A program made the translations under genes and the position numbers. The notes below the pieces were generated by a model. The model was not told the DNA's origin. It ran no database searches and saw nothing but the letters and a program-made list of their open reading frames with translations. Shown here in pieces: positions 36,845-45,466 of a stretch of DNA of 64,000 nucleotides (position 1 is its first letter; every line of letters starts with the position of its first letter). The DNA is taken from the NCBI GenBank assembly GCA_900538545.1, contig UPYK01000001.1, positions 62,001 through 126,000 of the forward strand, given 5' to 3'. Source of the stretch: an uncultured Eggerthella sp. Lineage in GTDB: Bacteria; Actinomycetota; Coriobacteriia; Coriobacteriales; Eggerthellaceae.

Positions 36845-38062
36845 ATGACAAGCAAGCGAGGTCGAGTGAAAAGAAAAACAGCCTCAGCGTCTGGATTAGC
36901 TGAAGAACCTCCGCTCGTTATAAACTGCGTTTGCCCGGCTTGTGATGCGAGCATCAGCCCCAAACGGATAGTAGGGGGATATCTTAATAGGCGTTGTCCT
37001 GTTTGTAATCATGTCATTAAACCAAAGGATTTTGACGAACACGCTGCACGCGTTCTGCTAGATCTGAAAAGAACACGAAAGCAGGTGAACAGCTTAGCCC
37101 AAGAACTTCAGCAACTTAAACATAAGTACGAACGATACAGCTTTATTCTCTTGCGTCCTTTCCGGAGATTTGTCAGTAAAAAGTTAAAACATGCGCAAAA
37201 GGAATACTCTGCTGCTCGAAAGACTCAACATCGACTCAACATTCGCCTTCTAGCGTTTGCTCGAATGCGCTACTACCTATCAGAATGGTATTTTAGGACG
37301 GGATTTCCATTGAAGCGCACGGTTATTGCGCCTTTTGAGTTGAAGCCTTGCTATGACGACAATGGCGTATGGCGTTTACCGCGAGGTAAAAAGTGGATAT
37401 CGGGTACCACTGCCGAATTTGCTGTGTTTCAAGCTCTCTATGATGAAGTAACTGATCCAGAATCGGTTTTATATAGAGCGCAAATTATTCCTAATATTTA
37501 TCTCCCTCGGCCTTTGGAATATTCCAGAAATGGGCGCAGCTTCTGGGATCAGATAGATATGGTATTGCTTACTACGCAAGCTGCATTCGTAATAGAAGTA
37601 AAACGGCGCCACAAGAACATCATAGCAAATGCGCCATTCGAGGATATTTTGTCAAAAGCTCTTGTCTGGGGTGAGAAGAGGAAGTCCAATGACGGTTCCG
37701 AGATTGCCAAGTGGGATTTAAAAGAAAGCAATGCATTAAGTCAAAATTCTCGCCATGCAGTGGCTTTTGATGAGTTGGTCTCACAGTTTCCTTTTGAGAG
37801 AATCTATGAGCAAGTTGTCTTTGTTAATCCTTCGTCGTTTGAGTCTGATGCTGACAAATTCATAGACAATGTTAATGTTAGCTGTCTTGCTGAAACCTCG
37901 AGGTTCTTGCTTCCAGTTTTGTCAGTTTGCTCAGAGCTTTCGCCTGTTATTACTCAAGAGGAAGTAGATAGATTGGGAGAAATGCTTGTAAATCAATATG
38001 GCGATCTTAATCAGAAACGTGCGATCATTCACGATAATAGAATCAGAAATAATAGAAAGTAA
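36845..38062 (+). CDS. NERD-domain (nuclease-related) protein with zinc ribbon
   Basis: 405 aa. Residues about 25-65 hold paired cysteines (CVCPAC, CPVC) forming a zinc ribbon; a coiled-coil and basic segment follows; and about 205-300 is a NERD domain with QIDMVLLTTQAAFVIEVKRR, giving the D...E-x-K residues of PD-(D/E)xK-type nucleases. NERD proteins occur in plasmids and islands and are linked to DNA processing. I prefer ATG 36845 (AAGGGA 9-10 bases upstream) over ATG 36827. AT-rich, unlike nearby core genes. Confidence 0.78.
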   Translation: MTSKRGRVKRKTASASGLAEEPPLVINCVCPACDASISPKRIVGGYLNRRCPVCNHVIKPKDFDEHAARVLLDLKRTRKQVNSLAQELQQLKHKYERYSFILLRPFRRFVSKKLKHAQKEYSAARKTQHRLNIRLLAFARMRYYLSEWYFRTGFPLKRTVIAPFELKPCYDDNGVWRLPRGKKWISGTTAEFAVFQALYDEVTDPESVLYRAQIIPNIYLPRPLEYSRNGRSFWDQIDMVLLTTQAAFVIEVKRRHKNIIANAPFEDILSKALVWGEKRKSNDGSEIAKWDLKESNALSQNSRHAVAFDELVSQFPFERIYEQVVFVNPSSFESDADKFIDNVNVSCLAETSRFLLPVLSVCSELSPVITQEEVDRLGEMLVNQYGDLNQKRAIIHDNRIRNNRK

Positions 38063-38243
38063 GATACTTCGTCTCGGAATGCGAAAGTCGATCATCGCTT
38101 GAAGGGCGTGTGTAGGATTTATCAGTCGTTCGAACTAGCCGAGTCTGAATTCAGGTTCGGTGGAACTTAAAGCTTAATGTTCTGCAAAATATTGAGTTTT
38201 CTGTCATAGGTGAGCATGATGTGTTTTGCACATGCGGACAACA

Positions 38244-38909
38244 CTACCAGATAAAAGGAATCAAGCGATAGCGCACTTTCTTTTCGTAATCTGAATATCC
38301 AGGTAGTCCTGCTTCGAGAACTTTCTCCTCATTTCTGAGTCGCTTCACGATGATGGCGGGGTATGCAAGGAAAATGACGAAGGAGAGCAAAGACCCCAAC
38401 ACCAAAGGCATAGATAGGAATAGGATGATAGTAGCGCTGTACATCGGATGGCGAACGATGCCATACAGCCCTGTGTCTATGACCTGCTGACCTTGTTGCA
38501 CCTCTATAGTTCTGGATAAGTAGGTGTTCTCCCTTAGGACTTCAGCATAGAGCAGGTAGCTGACCAAGAAAAGACCAGCGCCTACCCACGATACCCAAGA
38601 GGGAAAGATGAGCCATCCGAACCGATAGCTCAAGCCCGCTATGATGAAGCCAAGCATGAACATCAAGTCACTGAACGCAATAGCGCTTTTTTGCTCAGTC
38701 TGTTCTTCCTTGGCTGAAAGGCGCTTCTTCAGCAACGCGGGATTCTTGATCATCATCACGATGCCTGCGAAGAACATGGGGACGAACAGGATACCCATGA
38801 GCAGCCATGCGTTCCAATAATTGAACGTGCCGGCGGGTAGGAATAGCAAAACGCCGACGATGACCACGCCGCAGAGGAATTTCAGGAGCGCTTGCCAGAA
38901 AAGCTTCAT
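38244..38909 (-). CDS. Isoprenylcysteine carboxyl methyltransferase-like membrane protein
   Basis: 221 aa with five to six hydrophobic helices and the C-terminal signature GLYGIVRHPMYSA, then YEKKVRYRLIPF, of the ICMT/PEMT membrane methyltransferase superfamily. SAM would be the methyl donor; the acceptor in bacteria is unknown. The start is taken as ATG 38909 because the first helix begins 4 residues later. The gene is divergent from the GIY-YIG-family gene. Confidence 0.82.
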   Translation of the reverse strand: MKLFWQALLKFLCGVVIVGVLLFLPAGTFNYWNAWLLMGILFVPMFFAGIVMMIKNPALLKKRLSAKEEQTEQKSAIAFSDLMFMLGFIIAGLSYRFGWLIFPSWVSWVGAGLFLVSYLLYAEVLRENTYLSRTIEVQQGQQVIDTGLYGIVRHPMYSATIILFLSMPLVLGSLLSFVIFLAYPAIIVKRLRNEEKVLEAGLPGYSDYEKKVRYRLIPFIW

Positions 38910-39034
38910 CGTAATGTTGGAATTCCTTCCATAGCGGATCGCCCTGAACAAAACACCGAAGGACGGCTTGGCTTCTTGGTAGAATCAGAACCTCAGAGTA
39001 GTTTATATCATGGAAGATAAAGCAGGAGTGACCA

Positions 39035-39388
39035 ATGGACGAACAGCGCAAACGAGAACTGAAGGAAGCGTATCGCAACAGCCGGCCTCCTATGGGTGTG
39101 CTGGCGTTTCGCTGTGAGCCTACGGGGGAAAGCTTTCTCTTGGCATCGCGCAACATCTCGGCTGACACCAACAGCGTGACGTTCAAGCTGAATTCAGGCT
39201 ATCATCCCAATCGACATCTCCTGGAGTTGTGGGAGCGCTACGGCGAAGAGGGTTTTGCGGTCGAGGTGCTGGAGACGCTCGACTATCGCGACGAATCGGA
39301 TGATCCTGCCGACTACAAGGACGAGCTCGATCAATTGCGTGACCTTTGCCTTGAGCGCGACCCGAACGCCTTGCTCTTGTGGAAGTAG
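39035..39388 (+). CDS. Small GIY-YIG nuclease-family protein
   Basis: 117 aa. The pattern GVLAFRCEPTGESF, HPNRHLLELWERYGEEGFAVEVLE and the trailing LRDLCLERDP matches a common family annotated as GIY-YIG nuclease. The canonical GIY and YIG tripeptides are not present as such, so catalytic activity is uncertain. AGGAGTGACCA lies just before the ATG. Confidence 0.7.
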   Translation: MDEQRKRELKEAYRNSRPPMGVLAFRCEPTGESFLLASRNISADTNSVTFKLNSGYHPNRHLLELWERYGEEGFAVEVLETLDYRDESDDPADYKDELDQLRDLCLERDPNALLLWK

Positions 39389-39418
39389 CAAGACGTTCGG
39401 GTTGGCAGAAGACGCATC

Positions 39419-39895
39419 CTACTGATAGCGACGGTGGCGGGGGAGCGCGAGGATCACGCTCAGAAGAGCTACGACGATCACGCTCGTACCAGCAGCGCAC
39501 ACTGCTTTCAGATGAATCGCGGGAATACCCATCAAGATGCCGATGATGTAGGGGATGAGCCAGGCAAGCCAGACCACTGTGCTGAAGGTGTGGAAGCGCT
39601 TTTGCGCCTGTTCGCTGCCGCGCAAATAGGTCCACGTTGCCCACGTTGCATGAATAAGCATTAGGACGATAGCTACTACGCCTGTGATGCCATGGACGCC
39701 CATGCCGCCAGCAGTTTGCGCGGCCATGGAGCTCATCATCAGCGTGCCCGTTGTGTCGCAGGCAAGTCCGATCCAAAAGAGCGTTACGTATTTCCGTGTG
39801 AGCGTGCCGCTGCGGCGCTCTCCAAAAACTCCCCAGGTATAGAACACGAGCGCGGCGCTGATCGCGATCGTTGAGAGAATAAGAAGCGGTGACAT
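39419..39895 (-). CDS. HsmA-like four-helix membrane protein (TIGR03987 family)
   Basis: 158 aa with four hydrophobic helices; LACDTTGTLMMSSMA and GVHGITGVVAIVLMLIHATWA are characteristic of this small membrane family found beside TetR regulators. Role unknown; a link with drug or heme stress has been suggested for related names, but the sequence does not show it. It is divergent from a TetR gene across a 194-base region with three operator-like palindromes, so repression by that TetR is likely. Confidence 0.72.
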   Translation of the reverse strand: MSPLLILSTIAISAALVFYTWGVFGERRSGTLTRKYVTLFWIGLACDTTGTLMMSSMAAQTAGGMGVHGITGVVAIVLMLIHATWATWTYLRGSEQAQKRFHTFSTVVWLAWLIPYIIGILMGIPAIHLKAVCAAGTSVIVVALLSVILALPRHRRYQ

Positions 39896-39960
39896 GATGA
39901 CCTCATTTCTTTTCTTAGGACCGTCTCTTCGATAGAGGGCGATCTTTTATTCAGTGCTCG

Positions 39961-40057
39961 TAAAATGAACATGATTCAGTTATTGAACACTGTTCATTTT
40001 AGAATCATTTTGTGCGCTGTCAAGATATTTGAACGAAGTTCATAATGTCGTTATACT
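39961..40057 (+). promoter_or_regulatory. Divergent promoter with three TetR-type operators
   Basis: TTGAAC (40029-40034) and TATACT (40052-40057) with a 17-base spacer form a good promoter for the tetR gene. Three 13-bp palindromes of form TGAAC-N3-GTTCA are present: TGAACATGATTCA (39966-39978, one mismatch), TGAACACTGTTCA (39984-39996, perfect) and TGAACGAAGTTCA (40030-40042, perfect, overlapping the -35). An 11-bp repeat TAAAATGAACA/TGTTCATTTTA (39961-39971, 39991-40001) encloses the first two. Autorepression and hsmA repression are inferred. Confidence 0.75.
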
Positions 40058-40089
40058 GGTGTCATATTCCCGATCTAAGGACGCTTGAA

Positions 40090-40659
40090 ATGGGCAAACG
40101 ATCAGTTATCACCAGCGAAGAAATACTCGAGCAGGCCTATCAGCTTGCCTGCGAACAGGGGCTTCGATCGCTCAGTATTCGTTCGATCGCTGCTGCCTGC
40201 GATGTTTCGGTGGGGACGGTCTACAACTTGTATGCGAGCAAGACCGAGCTGATCAACGATGTGGTAGGTATGTTCTGGCAGCGAGCCTTCGCGGAAACCA
40301 TGAAGACGCTTGCGGCGCATGAAGGTAATGATTTCATCGCTTTTTGCGAGGCGCTTTCGCAAAGCCTCAAGAGCGCGCTCAAAGAATTCAGGAAGGACTT
40401 CCTCTCTGATCTTTCTGCGCTCAGCGAAGGCGATCGCCTTTCGGCGCAGAAGCGAGAGCAGCAAAGCTTTATCCACGCGCGTGCGGGGATCGAACGGGCG
40501 CTGCTTAGCGATCCAAAGATCAAGCAGGATCGACTAACAGGTGCGCTGGCTCCTGAAGCTCTTGCGGCACTTGTCTGGGAGACCCTGATAGATTCTGCGC
40601 GCGATGATATGGGTTATGACAAGACCCTCTTCGAACTCCTCCGCTCTGCCTTGTATTGA
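40090..40659 (+). CDS. TetR-family transcriptional regulator
   Basis: 189 aa. N-terminal HTH (LSIRSIAAACDVSVGTVYNLYASKTELI) with a divergent helical ligand domain. ATG 40090 has AAGGA 9 bases upstream; 15 extra upstream codons fall within the promoter and are rejected. Its own promoter carries TGAAC-N3-GTTCA palindromes, so autoregulation and control of the divergent hsmA-like gene are likely. Ligand unknown. Confidence 0.85.
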   Translation: MGKRSVITSEEILEQAYQLACEQGLRSLSIRSIAAACDVSVGTVYNLYASKTELINDVVGMFWQRAFAETMKTLAAHEGNDFIAFCEALSQSLKSALKEFRKDFLSDLSALSEGDRLSAQKREQQSFIHARAGIERALLSDPKIKQDRLTGALAPEALAALVWETLIDSARDDMGYDKTLFELLRSALY

Positions 40660-40689
40660 GGTGCTAACACTCTGCGCTCTTGCAAGAGA

Positions 40690-41349
40690 TCAAGTAGGTC
40701 GTGCTTCCAGTCGAATCTTGGATCGGTCGGCAAGCTGCTGGTAATCCGGGCCGAACCAAAGTGGCAGCTCTTCTTGGTGCACAATGAGTGGCATGCGATG
40801 GTGGATGGGTGCCATGTCTGTGTTTGCTTCAGTTGTCACCATAGAAAAGGCATCCCCGCGCCAGGTGCAACCGATGAAGATGATGTCCTGCCCAGGAACA
40901 CGGAATTCGTATTGGCGTTTGATGGGTTTTCCAGTTTTGGGCGAGGGGTAGGTTTCCTCCCGGTGCGTCTCGAAGAAGGCAGGAACGGGAAGAATGCAGC
41001 GTCGGTGTTGCATGGACTCTTGCCAGGTAGGTTTTGTGGCGCTTTCGATGCGCGTGTTGAATACGACACCTGGTTTCCAGGATTCCTCGAATCCCCACGA
41101 AAGCTCCCGTGCTCCTAGCGATCCTGGTGCGAAAGCGGGAGAGAGTGCGTCAGATGGCGCAGTCATCGAAGTTGATGATTGCGTAGCAGTATCAAACTTC
41201 GGCACGATGAGCGGAGCGACCGACTTCGGATAAGCCTCAGTCGTCCGAACCGGCCAGTCGGGGCTGAAGTTCAGCGGAGCTCCAACCTCGAGTTTCATTA
41301 CGATGTCGAGCACTTCGTCGTAGGTGAATATGATGCATCTTTTACACAT
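40690..41349 (-). CDS. SOS response-associated peptidase family (YedK/HMCES)
   Basis: 219 aa. Catalytic Cys2 directly follows the start (MCKRC), and the other active residues are seen in FNTRIES (Asn), FFETH (Glu) and HHRMP (His). HMCES/YedK forms a stable crosslink with abasic sites in single-stranded DNA and so protects replication. The start is fixed by the need for Cys at position 2. The stop faces the tetR gene. No convincing LexA box is seen upstream. Confidence 0.9.
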   Translation of the reverse strand: MCKRCIIFTYDEVLDIVMKLEVGAPLNFSPDWPVRTTEAYPKSVAPLIVPKFDTATQSSTSMTAPSDALSPAFAPGSLGARELSWGFEESWKPGVVFNTRIESATKPTWQESMQHRRCILPVPAFFETHREETYPSPKTGKPIKRQYEFRVPGQDIIFIGCTWRGDAFSMVTTEANTDMAPIHHRMPLIVHQEELPLWFGPDYQQLADRSKIRLEARPT

Positions 41350-41495
41350 GGTTTAATAGTATCAGCGAATGTTCGCAAGTTGCACGTATAAGATATAGTT
41401 GATGTCCGCTCATGATTCTTTGATATACATGAATCGTCTCGATTTCTTTCGCAGCTTCACCTTCGCTCTTCTGCGAAAGGGGCGATCGTGAAAGC

Positions 41496-42197
41496 ATGAC
41501 AGAGCGATTGGAAGGGGATTACGTGAAGGGCTTTAGCCTTGATATACTGGATCGCTCTCATGCCGATCAGCAGCGTGAAGAGATTCCGAAGCAACTTCAA
41601 ACGCCTGCGCCTTCGGACGCTTTTAGTGTCTATTTGCTCTTCAATCTTGAAGCCGCTTATGATTTCGGCCACGTGATATTGGCTCTGGGTCCGATGGATG
41701 GCGCGCTTGAAACATATTCGTTCTATCGGCAGGGTACTGCTATTAAAGCACCAGCGCTCATGGCCTGTCTTGAGCACCCTCTCACCTTCGCGCAGATTGA
41801 GGCTTCATCGGGTTGGATCGTGCATGGACAGCCTGGCAATTACTGGAACGAGCATGTGAACGCGGCTCTTGCGCTCTGGTGCACGAAAGAATCCTTCGAT
41901 CAGATACGCGCATTTGCCGAAGAAAAGCGAGCGAATCCTGGCGTTTATGATCTCTTTTCGTACAACTGTCTTACGTTCGTGATTGAGGCACTTGCGCAGG
42001 GCGGTGTCTCTTTGGAAGTCGGTAGTGGCAAACGGTTGCGAACGTTTATTCCACGCAATGCGTTTCGTCGTGTGAGCCAAGTGACGGGTGCACATAAACT
42101 GGGAGCATGGAAATACTGGTTCCCTCTTGCTCAGCCGCCAGAAAACGGCCTCCGAACAATCTCCGACACGCCTGGCAAGGATCGCCCTCTGAAATAG
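41496..42197 (+). CDS. Hypothetical protein, possible papain-like (NlpC/P60-type) fold
   Basis: 233 aa; not recognised with certainty. YDFGHVILALGPM and, 90 residues later, YNCLTFVIEALAQGG give a His-then-Cys order as in permuted papain-like proteins (H in a strand, NC at the start of a helix). There is no signal peptide or membrane segment. Base composition is close to that of core genes. It stands alone, 252 bases before the restriction operon. Confidence 0.5.
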   Translation: MTERLEGDYVKGFSLDILDRSHADQQREEIPKQLQTPAPSDAFSVYLLFNLEAAYDFGHVILALGPMDGALETYSFYRQGTAIKAPALMACLEHPLTFAQIEASSGWIVHGQPGNYWNEHVNAALALWCTKESFDQIRAFAEEKRANPGVYDLFSYNCLTFVIEALAQGGVSLEVGSGKRLRTFIPRNAFRRVSQVTGAHKLGAWKYWFPLAQPPENGLRTISDTPGKDRPLK

Positions 42198-42449
42198 CTT
42201 TTTCGATAGGTAAGTATCAACTGTTGGGATCGTTAGTTCATCGGGTAAAATAAATGTTTGGAGAATTACTTGTTTACCTGCGGTATAAATCGGAGGATTA
42301 CCAGCGTCACAGAGGTTTTGCTCTAGAGCTTACAACTCATATCGCCCTTTAGGTAAAACGCAGAGTTTACTAAGCCCTAAAGGTTGTTGGTTTGGAGTCT
42401 CAAGAAGAAAAACAGCACTTGCCTTAAAGAGTTAGTGAAGGAGTAACGC
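42198..42449 (+). promoter_or_regulatory. Leader of the restriction/defence operon
   Basis: AT-rich 252-base gap without a gene. TATAAA at 42284-42289 could be a -10 box, with no good -35. GAAGGAG just before 42450 is the hsdM ribosome site. Confidence 0.35.
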
Positions 42450-44300
42450 ATGGCAGATATTACCAAGCTTGAAGCTGAGCTTTGGGAAGCGGCAGATGAG
42501 CTACGAGCGAACTCCAAGCTGTCGAGTCAGGAGTATTGTATGCCTGTGCTCGGGCTTATCTTTTTGCGATATGCATGGGGTCGCTTTAAGCGTGTCGATG
42601 AGCAGATTGATGAGAAACGTGCAAAGATTGAAGGCAGGAAACCCCCAAAAGGCCCCGCTGACTATACAGCCAAAGGCGCGATGTATCTGCCCGAAGAGGC
42701 ACGGTACGATTATCTGTTAGACCTTCCGGATGACAAAGATATTGGTAAAGCCGTAAACGACGCAATGGCCGCCATCGCCAAAGGCAATCCCAATCTCCAT
42801 GGTGTCTTACCCGATACCTACACCGAACTTGGCAACGACATACTTAGGGAAGTTCTTCGCATCTTCAACAACAGGGCGCTTGATGAAGAAGGCGACGACA
42901 TCATTGGTCGCATTTACGAATACTTCCTCAACAAGTTCGCGCCCCTGGTAGCAAGCGATGATGGCGTGTTCTTCACACCGAAGTCCCTCGTCCGTATGAT
43001 CATGAACATCCTTGAGCCCAGACGTGGGCAAATGCTCGATCCCGCTTGCGGGTCGGGTGGTATGTTCGTATCAGCTTCCGACTATGTTCGCGAGCATGGT
43101 GGTAATCCAGCAGAGTCTATGATGTACTACGGTCAGGAGAAAGTGAACTACAACGCGAAGCTCTGTCTTATGAACATGGCCGTGCACGGCATGCAGGGCA
43201 TCATCAAATCGGGCGACGAGGCAAACTCCTTCTATCATGACGCTCACGACCTCGAGGGCAAGTGCGACTACGTTGCTGCGAACCCTCCCTTTAACGTTGA
43301 CAAGGTGAAATGGTCGCGGGCGATAGACGCTGGGCGCATGCCCTTGGGCGTTCCCAAAGAGAACAAGAAGGGCGAGGTCTCCACAAGCGGCGCGAATTAC
43401 CTCTGGATCAACTACTTCTACTCATATCTGAACGAAAAGGGTCGTGCTGGTTTCGTTATGGCGTCTTCGGCAACGGACTCGAATTCCGAGAAGCAACAGA
43501 GGCGTAAACTTGTAGAATCCGGCGATGTGGACGTGATGCTCTACGTGGGCAACAACTTCTTCTACACGAAAAGCTTACCCTGCACGCTCTGGTTCCTCGA
43601 CAAGGGTAAGCCTTACGAGCTGCGCGACAAGGTGCTCTTCATCGATGCGCAGCGCTATCACACTGCTGTGAGCACGACGCTCAATGAGTGGACGTCTTGG
43701 CAGTTGAAGAACCTCTCCGCCATCGTTTGGCTCTACCGTGGCGAGATTGATAAATACGAAGCCCTTTTGGACGAGTACAGAGCGTATGCGGTGGGTTGTT
43801 CCAGCATGTTCGGAGACGAAGCAGACAAGCTCGTGAACATTGCAGAACCTGAAGATTTCGTTCGTGCCAAGGATGCGATGGATCGCTTCATCGAACAACA
43901 GAAAGCTGATGCGAAAGCGGAGGTCGAAGCGCTTCCGAAGAGAGAACAGAAGAAACGCCGTGAGTTGCTCGCAAAGAAGACAAAAGCTCTTGAAGGTGCC
44001 GATCAGGTGATAGATGAGGCCGTATGGCTCACCGAGAAGTTCGGATTGGGTGAATACGTCGATGTTGCAGGCCTGTGCAAGATAGCCTCACGCGAGGACA
44101 TTAAGGGCGACCAGGATGCCGACAAGAGCTCCTGGAGCCTGACTCCTGGCGCATACGTGGGTGTGCCGCCCGTTGAAGATGACGGAGTCGACTTCAACGA
44201 ACGCATGAAAGAGATCCACACCGAGCTCCTAGAGCTGCAAGCCGAAAGCAACCAGCTCATGAATACCATCTCAAAAAACTTCAAGGAGCTGGGATTATGA
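42450..44300 (+). CDS. hsdM: Type I restriction-modification methyltransferase subunit
   Basis: 616 aa adenine-N6 methyltransferase. The N-terminal helical domain (residues 1-150) is followed by the SAM motif DPACGSGG (197-204) and catalytic NPPF (278-281). A charged helical C-terminal part at about 480-530 (Lys/Glu-rich) probably contacts HsdS. With HsdS it methylates the host sequence and with HsdR it forms the restriction complex. GGAG precedes the ATG. The stop overlaps the hsdS start by 4 bases (ATGA). Confidence 0.95.
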   Translation: MADITKLEAELWEAADELRANSKLSSQEYCMPVLGLIFLRYAWGRFKRVDEQIDEKRAKIEGRKPPKGPADYTAKGAMYLPEEARYDYLLDLPDDKDIGKAVNDAMAAIAKGNPNLHGVLPDTYTELGNDILREVLRIFNNRALDEEGDDIIGRIYEYFLNKFAPLVASDDGVFFTPKSLVRMIMNILEPRRGQMLDPACGSGGMFVSASDYVREHGGNPAESMMYYGQEKVNYNAKLCLMNMAVHGMQGIIKSGDEANSFYHDAHDLEGKCDYVAANPPFNVDKVKWSRAIDAGRMPLGVPKENKKGEVSTSGANYLWINYFYSYLNEKGRAGFVMASSATDSNSEKQQRRKLVESGDVDVMLYVGNNFFYTKSLPCTLWFLDKGKPYELRDKVLFIDAQRYHTAVSTTLNEWTSWQLKNLSAIVWLYRGEIDKYEALLDEYRAYAVGCSSMFGDEADKLVNIAEPEDFVRAKDAMDRFIEQQKADAKAEVEALPKREQKKRRELLAKKTKALEGADQVIDEAVWLTEKFGLGEYVDVAGLCKIASREDIKGDQDADKSSWSLTPGAYVGVPPVEDDGVDFNERMKEIHTELLELQAESNQLMNTISKNFKELGL

Positions 44301-45466
44301 GCTTCGGGGTTAGCAAATTAGGGATTCTGGCTGAAATCAGGACGGGCAAACTGGACTCAAATGCTGCGATTGAAAACGGAGAGTATCCATTTTTCACGTG
44401 TGACCCCACAACTCTGCGAATAGATAAATACGCTTTTGATCAGGAGGCGGTTTTACTAGCAGGAAATAATGCGAATGCAAACTACACTACCAAGTACTAT
44501 TCGGGAAAATTCAATGCCTACCAACGAACTTACGTTATTAAAAGTAATGATGAGACCGTCCTTTTAACCCGATTTCTAGCCTTTGCCTTAGCTCAATCTT
44601 TAGCAAAGCTGAAGTCACTATCGATAGGGACTTCTACAAAGTATTTAACAAAAGGAATTCTTGACAATCTGGAAATACCGCTTCCTACTTTATGTGAACA
44701 AAGAAAGATCATTGATACACTCAGCACATATGAGTCTCTCATCGAGAACAACCGAGAGCAGATCAAACTCTTAGAGGAGGCCGCCCAACGCCTCTACAAA
44801 GAATGGTTCGTCGATTTTCGGTTTCCTGGCCACGAAACAGTAGAAATCGATTTCGAGACCGGGCTGCCCAAGGAGTGGGCGGTAAAGAACCTGCTTGCCG
44901 AAATATCGTTCGTGCGAGGAAAATCCTATACTGCCGAAAATCTTTCGAGGGAATCTGGTCAACAGCTAATCAATCTTAGCAACATCGCACCATTTGGGGG
45001 GTGGATGCCCGGAGGCGAGAAGCCATATTCTGGTGATTGCAGGCCTGATCAAATCGTCTCAAGTGGAGACGTACTTTTGGCTGTCACCGACATGACTAAA
45101 GAAAGACGACTGGTCGGTCACGCTTCAATGATTCCAAGGAAACTTGCAGGCTCAGTCATATCGATGGATTTAATCAAGCTTGTGCCCAATAACCTTGAAA
45201 GAAGCTATTTGTATTGCTGGCTAAGGTTCAGTGGAATTTCATCAATGATATCAATGCTGGCTAACGGAACGAACGTTTTGCATCTTAAACCAGAAGCACT
45301 CAATCGCGTATCTATTCTTGTTCCTTGCCTATCGATGCAGAAAGCTTTCAGTCATGTTGTAAGTCCCATCTTTACTATGATGGATTGCTTGCAGGAACAG
45401 ATTGAAGAGCTTTTAGAAGCGCGTGATAGGCTTGTGCCTAGGCTAATGGAGGGTAACAATGATTAG
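44297..45466 (+). CDS. hsdS: Type I restriction-modification specificity subunit
   Basis: 389 aa with two target-recognition domains (about 1-140 and 190-350), each followed by a helical spacer: LCEQRKIIDTLSTYESLIENN and the C-terminal LQEQIEELLEARDRLVPRL. TRD1 is AT-rich compared with the flanking spacers, a usual sign of TRD exchange between strains. It dictates the DNA sequence methylated and cut; that sequence cannot be deduced here. Overlaps hsdM by 4 bases and the next gene by 8 bases. Confidence 0.93.
   Translation: MSFGVSKLGILAEIRTGKLDSNAAIENGEYPFFTCDPTTLRIDKYAFDQEAVLLAGNNANANYTTKYYSGKFNAYQRTYVIKSNDETVLLTRFLAFALAQSLAKLKSLSIGTSTKYLTKGILDNLEIPLPTLCEQRKIIDTLSTYESLIENNREQIKLLEEAAQRLYKEWFVDFRFPGHETVEIDFETGLPKEWAVKNLLAEISFVRGKSYTAENLSRESGQQLINLSNIAPFGGWMPGGEKPYSGDCRPDQIVSSGDVLLAVTDMTKERRLVGHASMIPRKLAGSVISMDLIKLVPNNLERSYLYCWLRFSGISSMISMLANGTNVLHLKPEALNRVSILVPCLSMQKAFSHVVSPIFTMMDCLQEQIEELLEARDRLVPRLMEGNND

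Noticed and set aside
41365..41376. GCGAATGTTCGC as a LexA (SOS) box before the YedK gene
   Set aside because: Arms are separated by 2 bases; the Gram-positive/actinobacterial box CGAAC-N4-GTTCG requires wider spacing.
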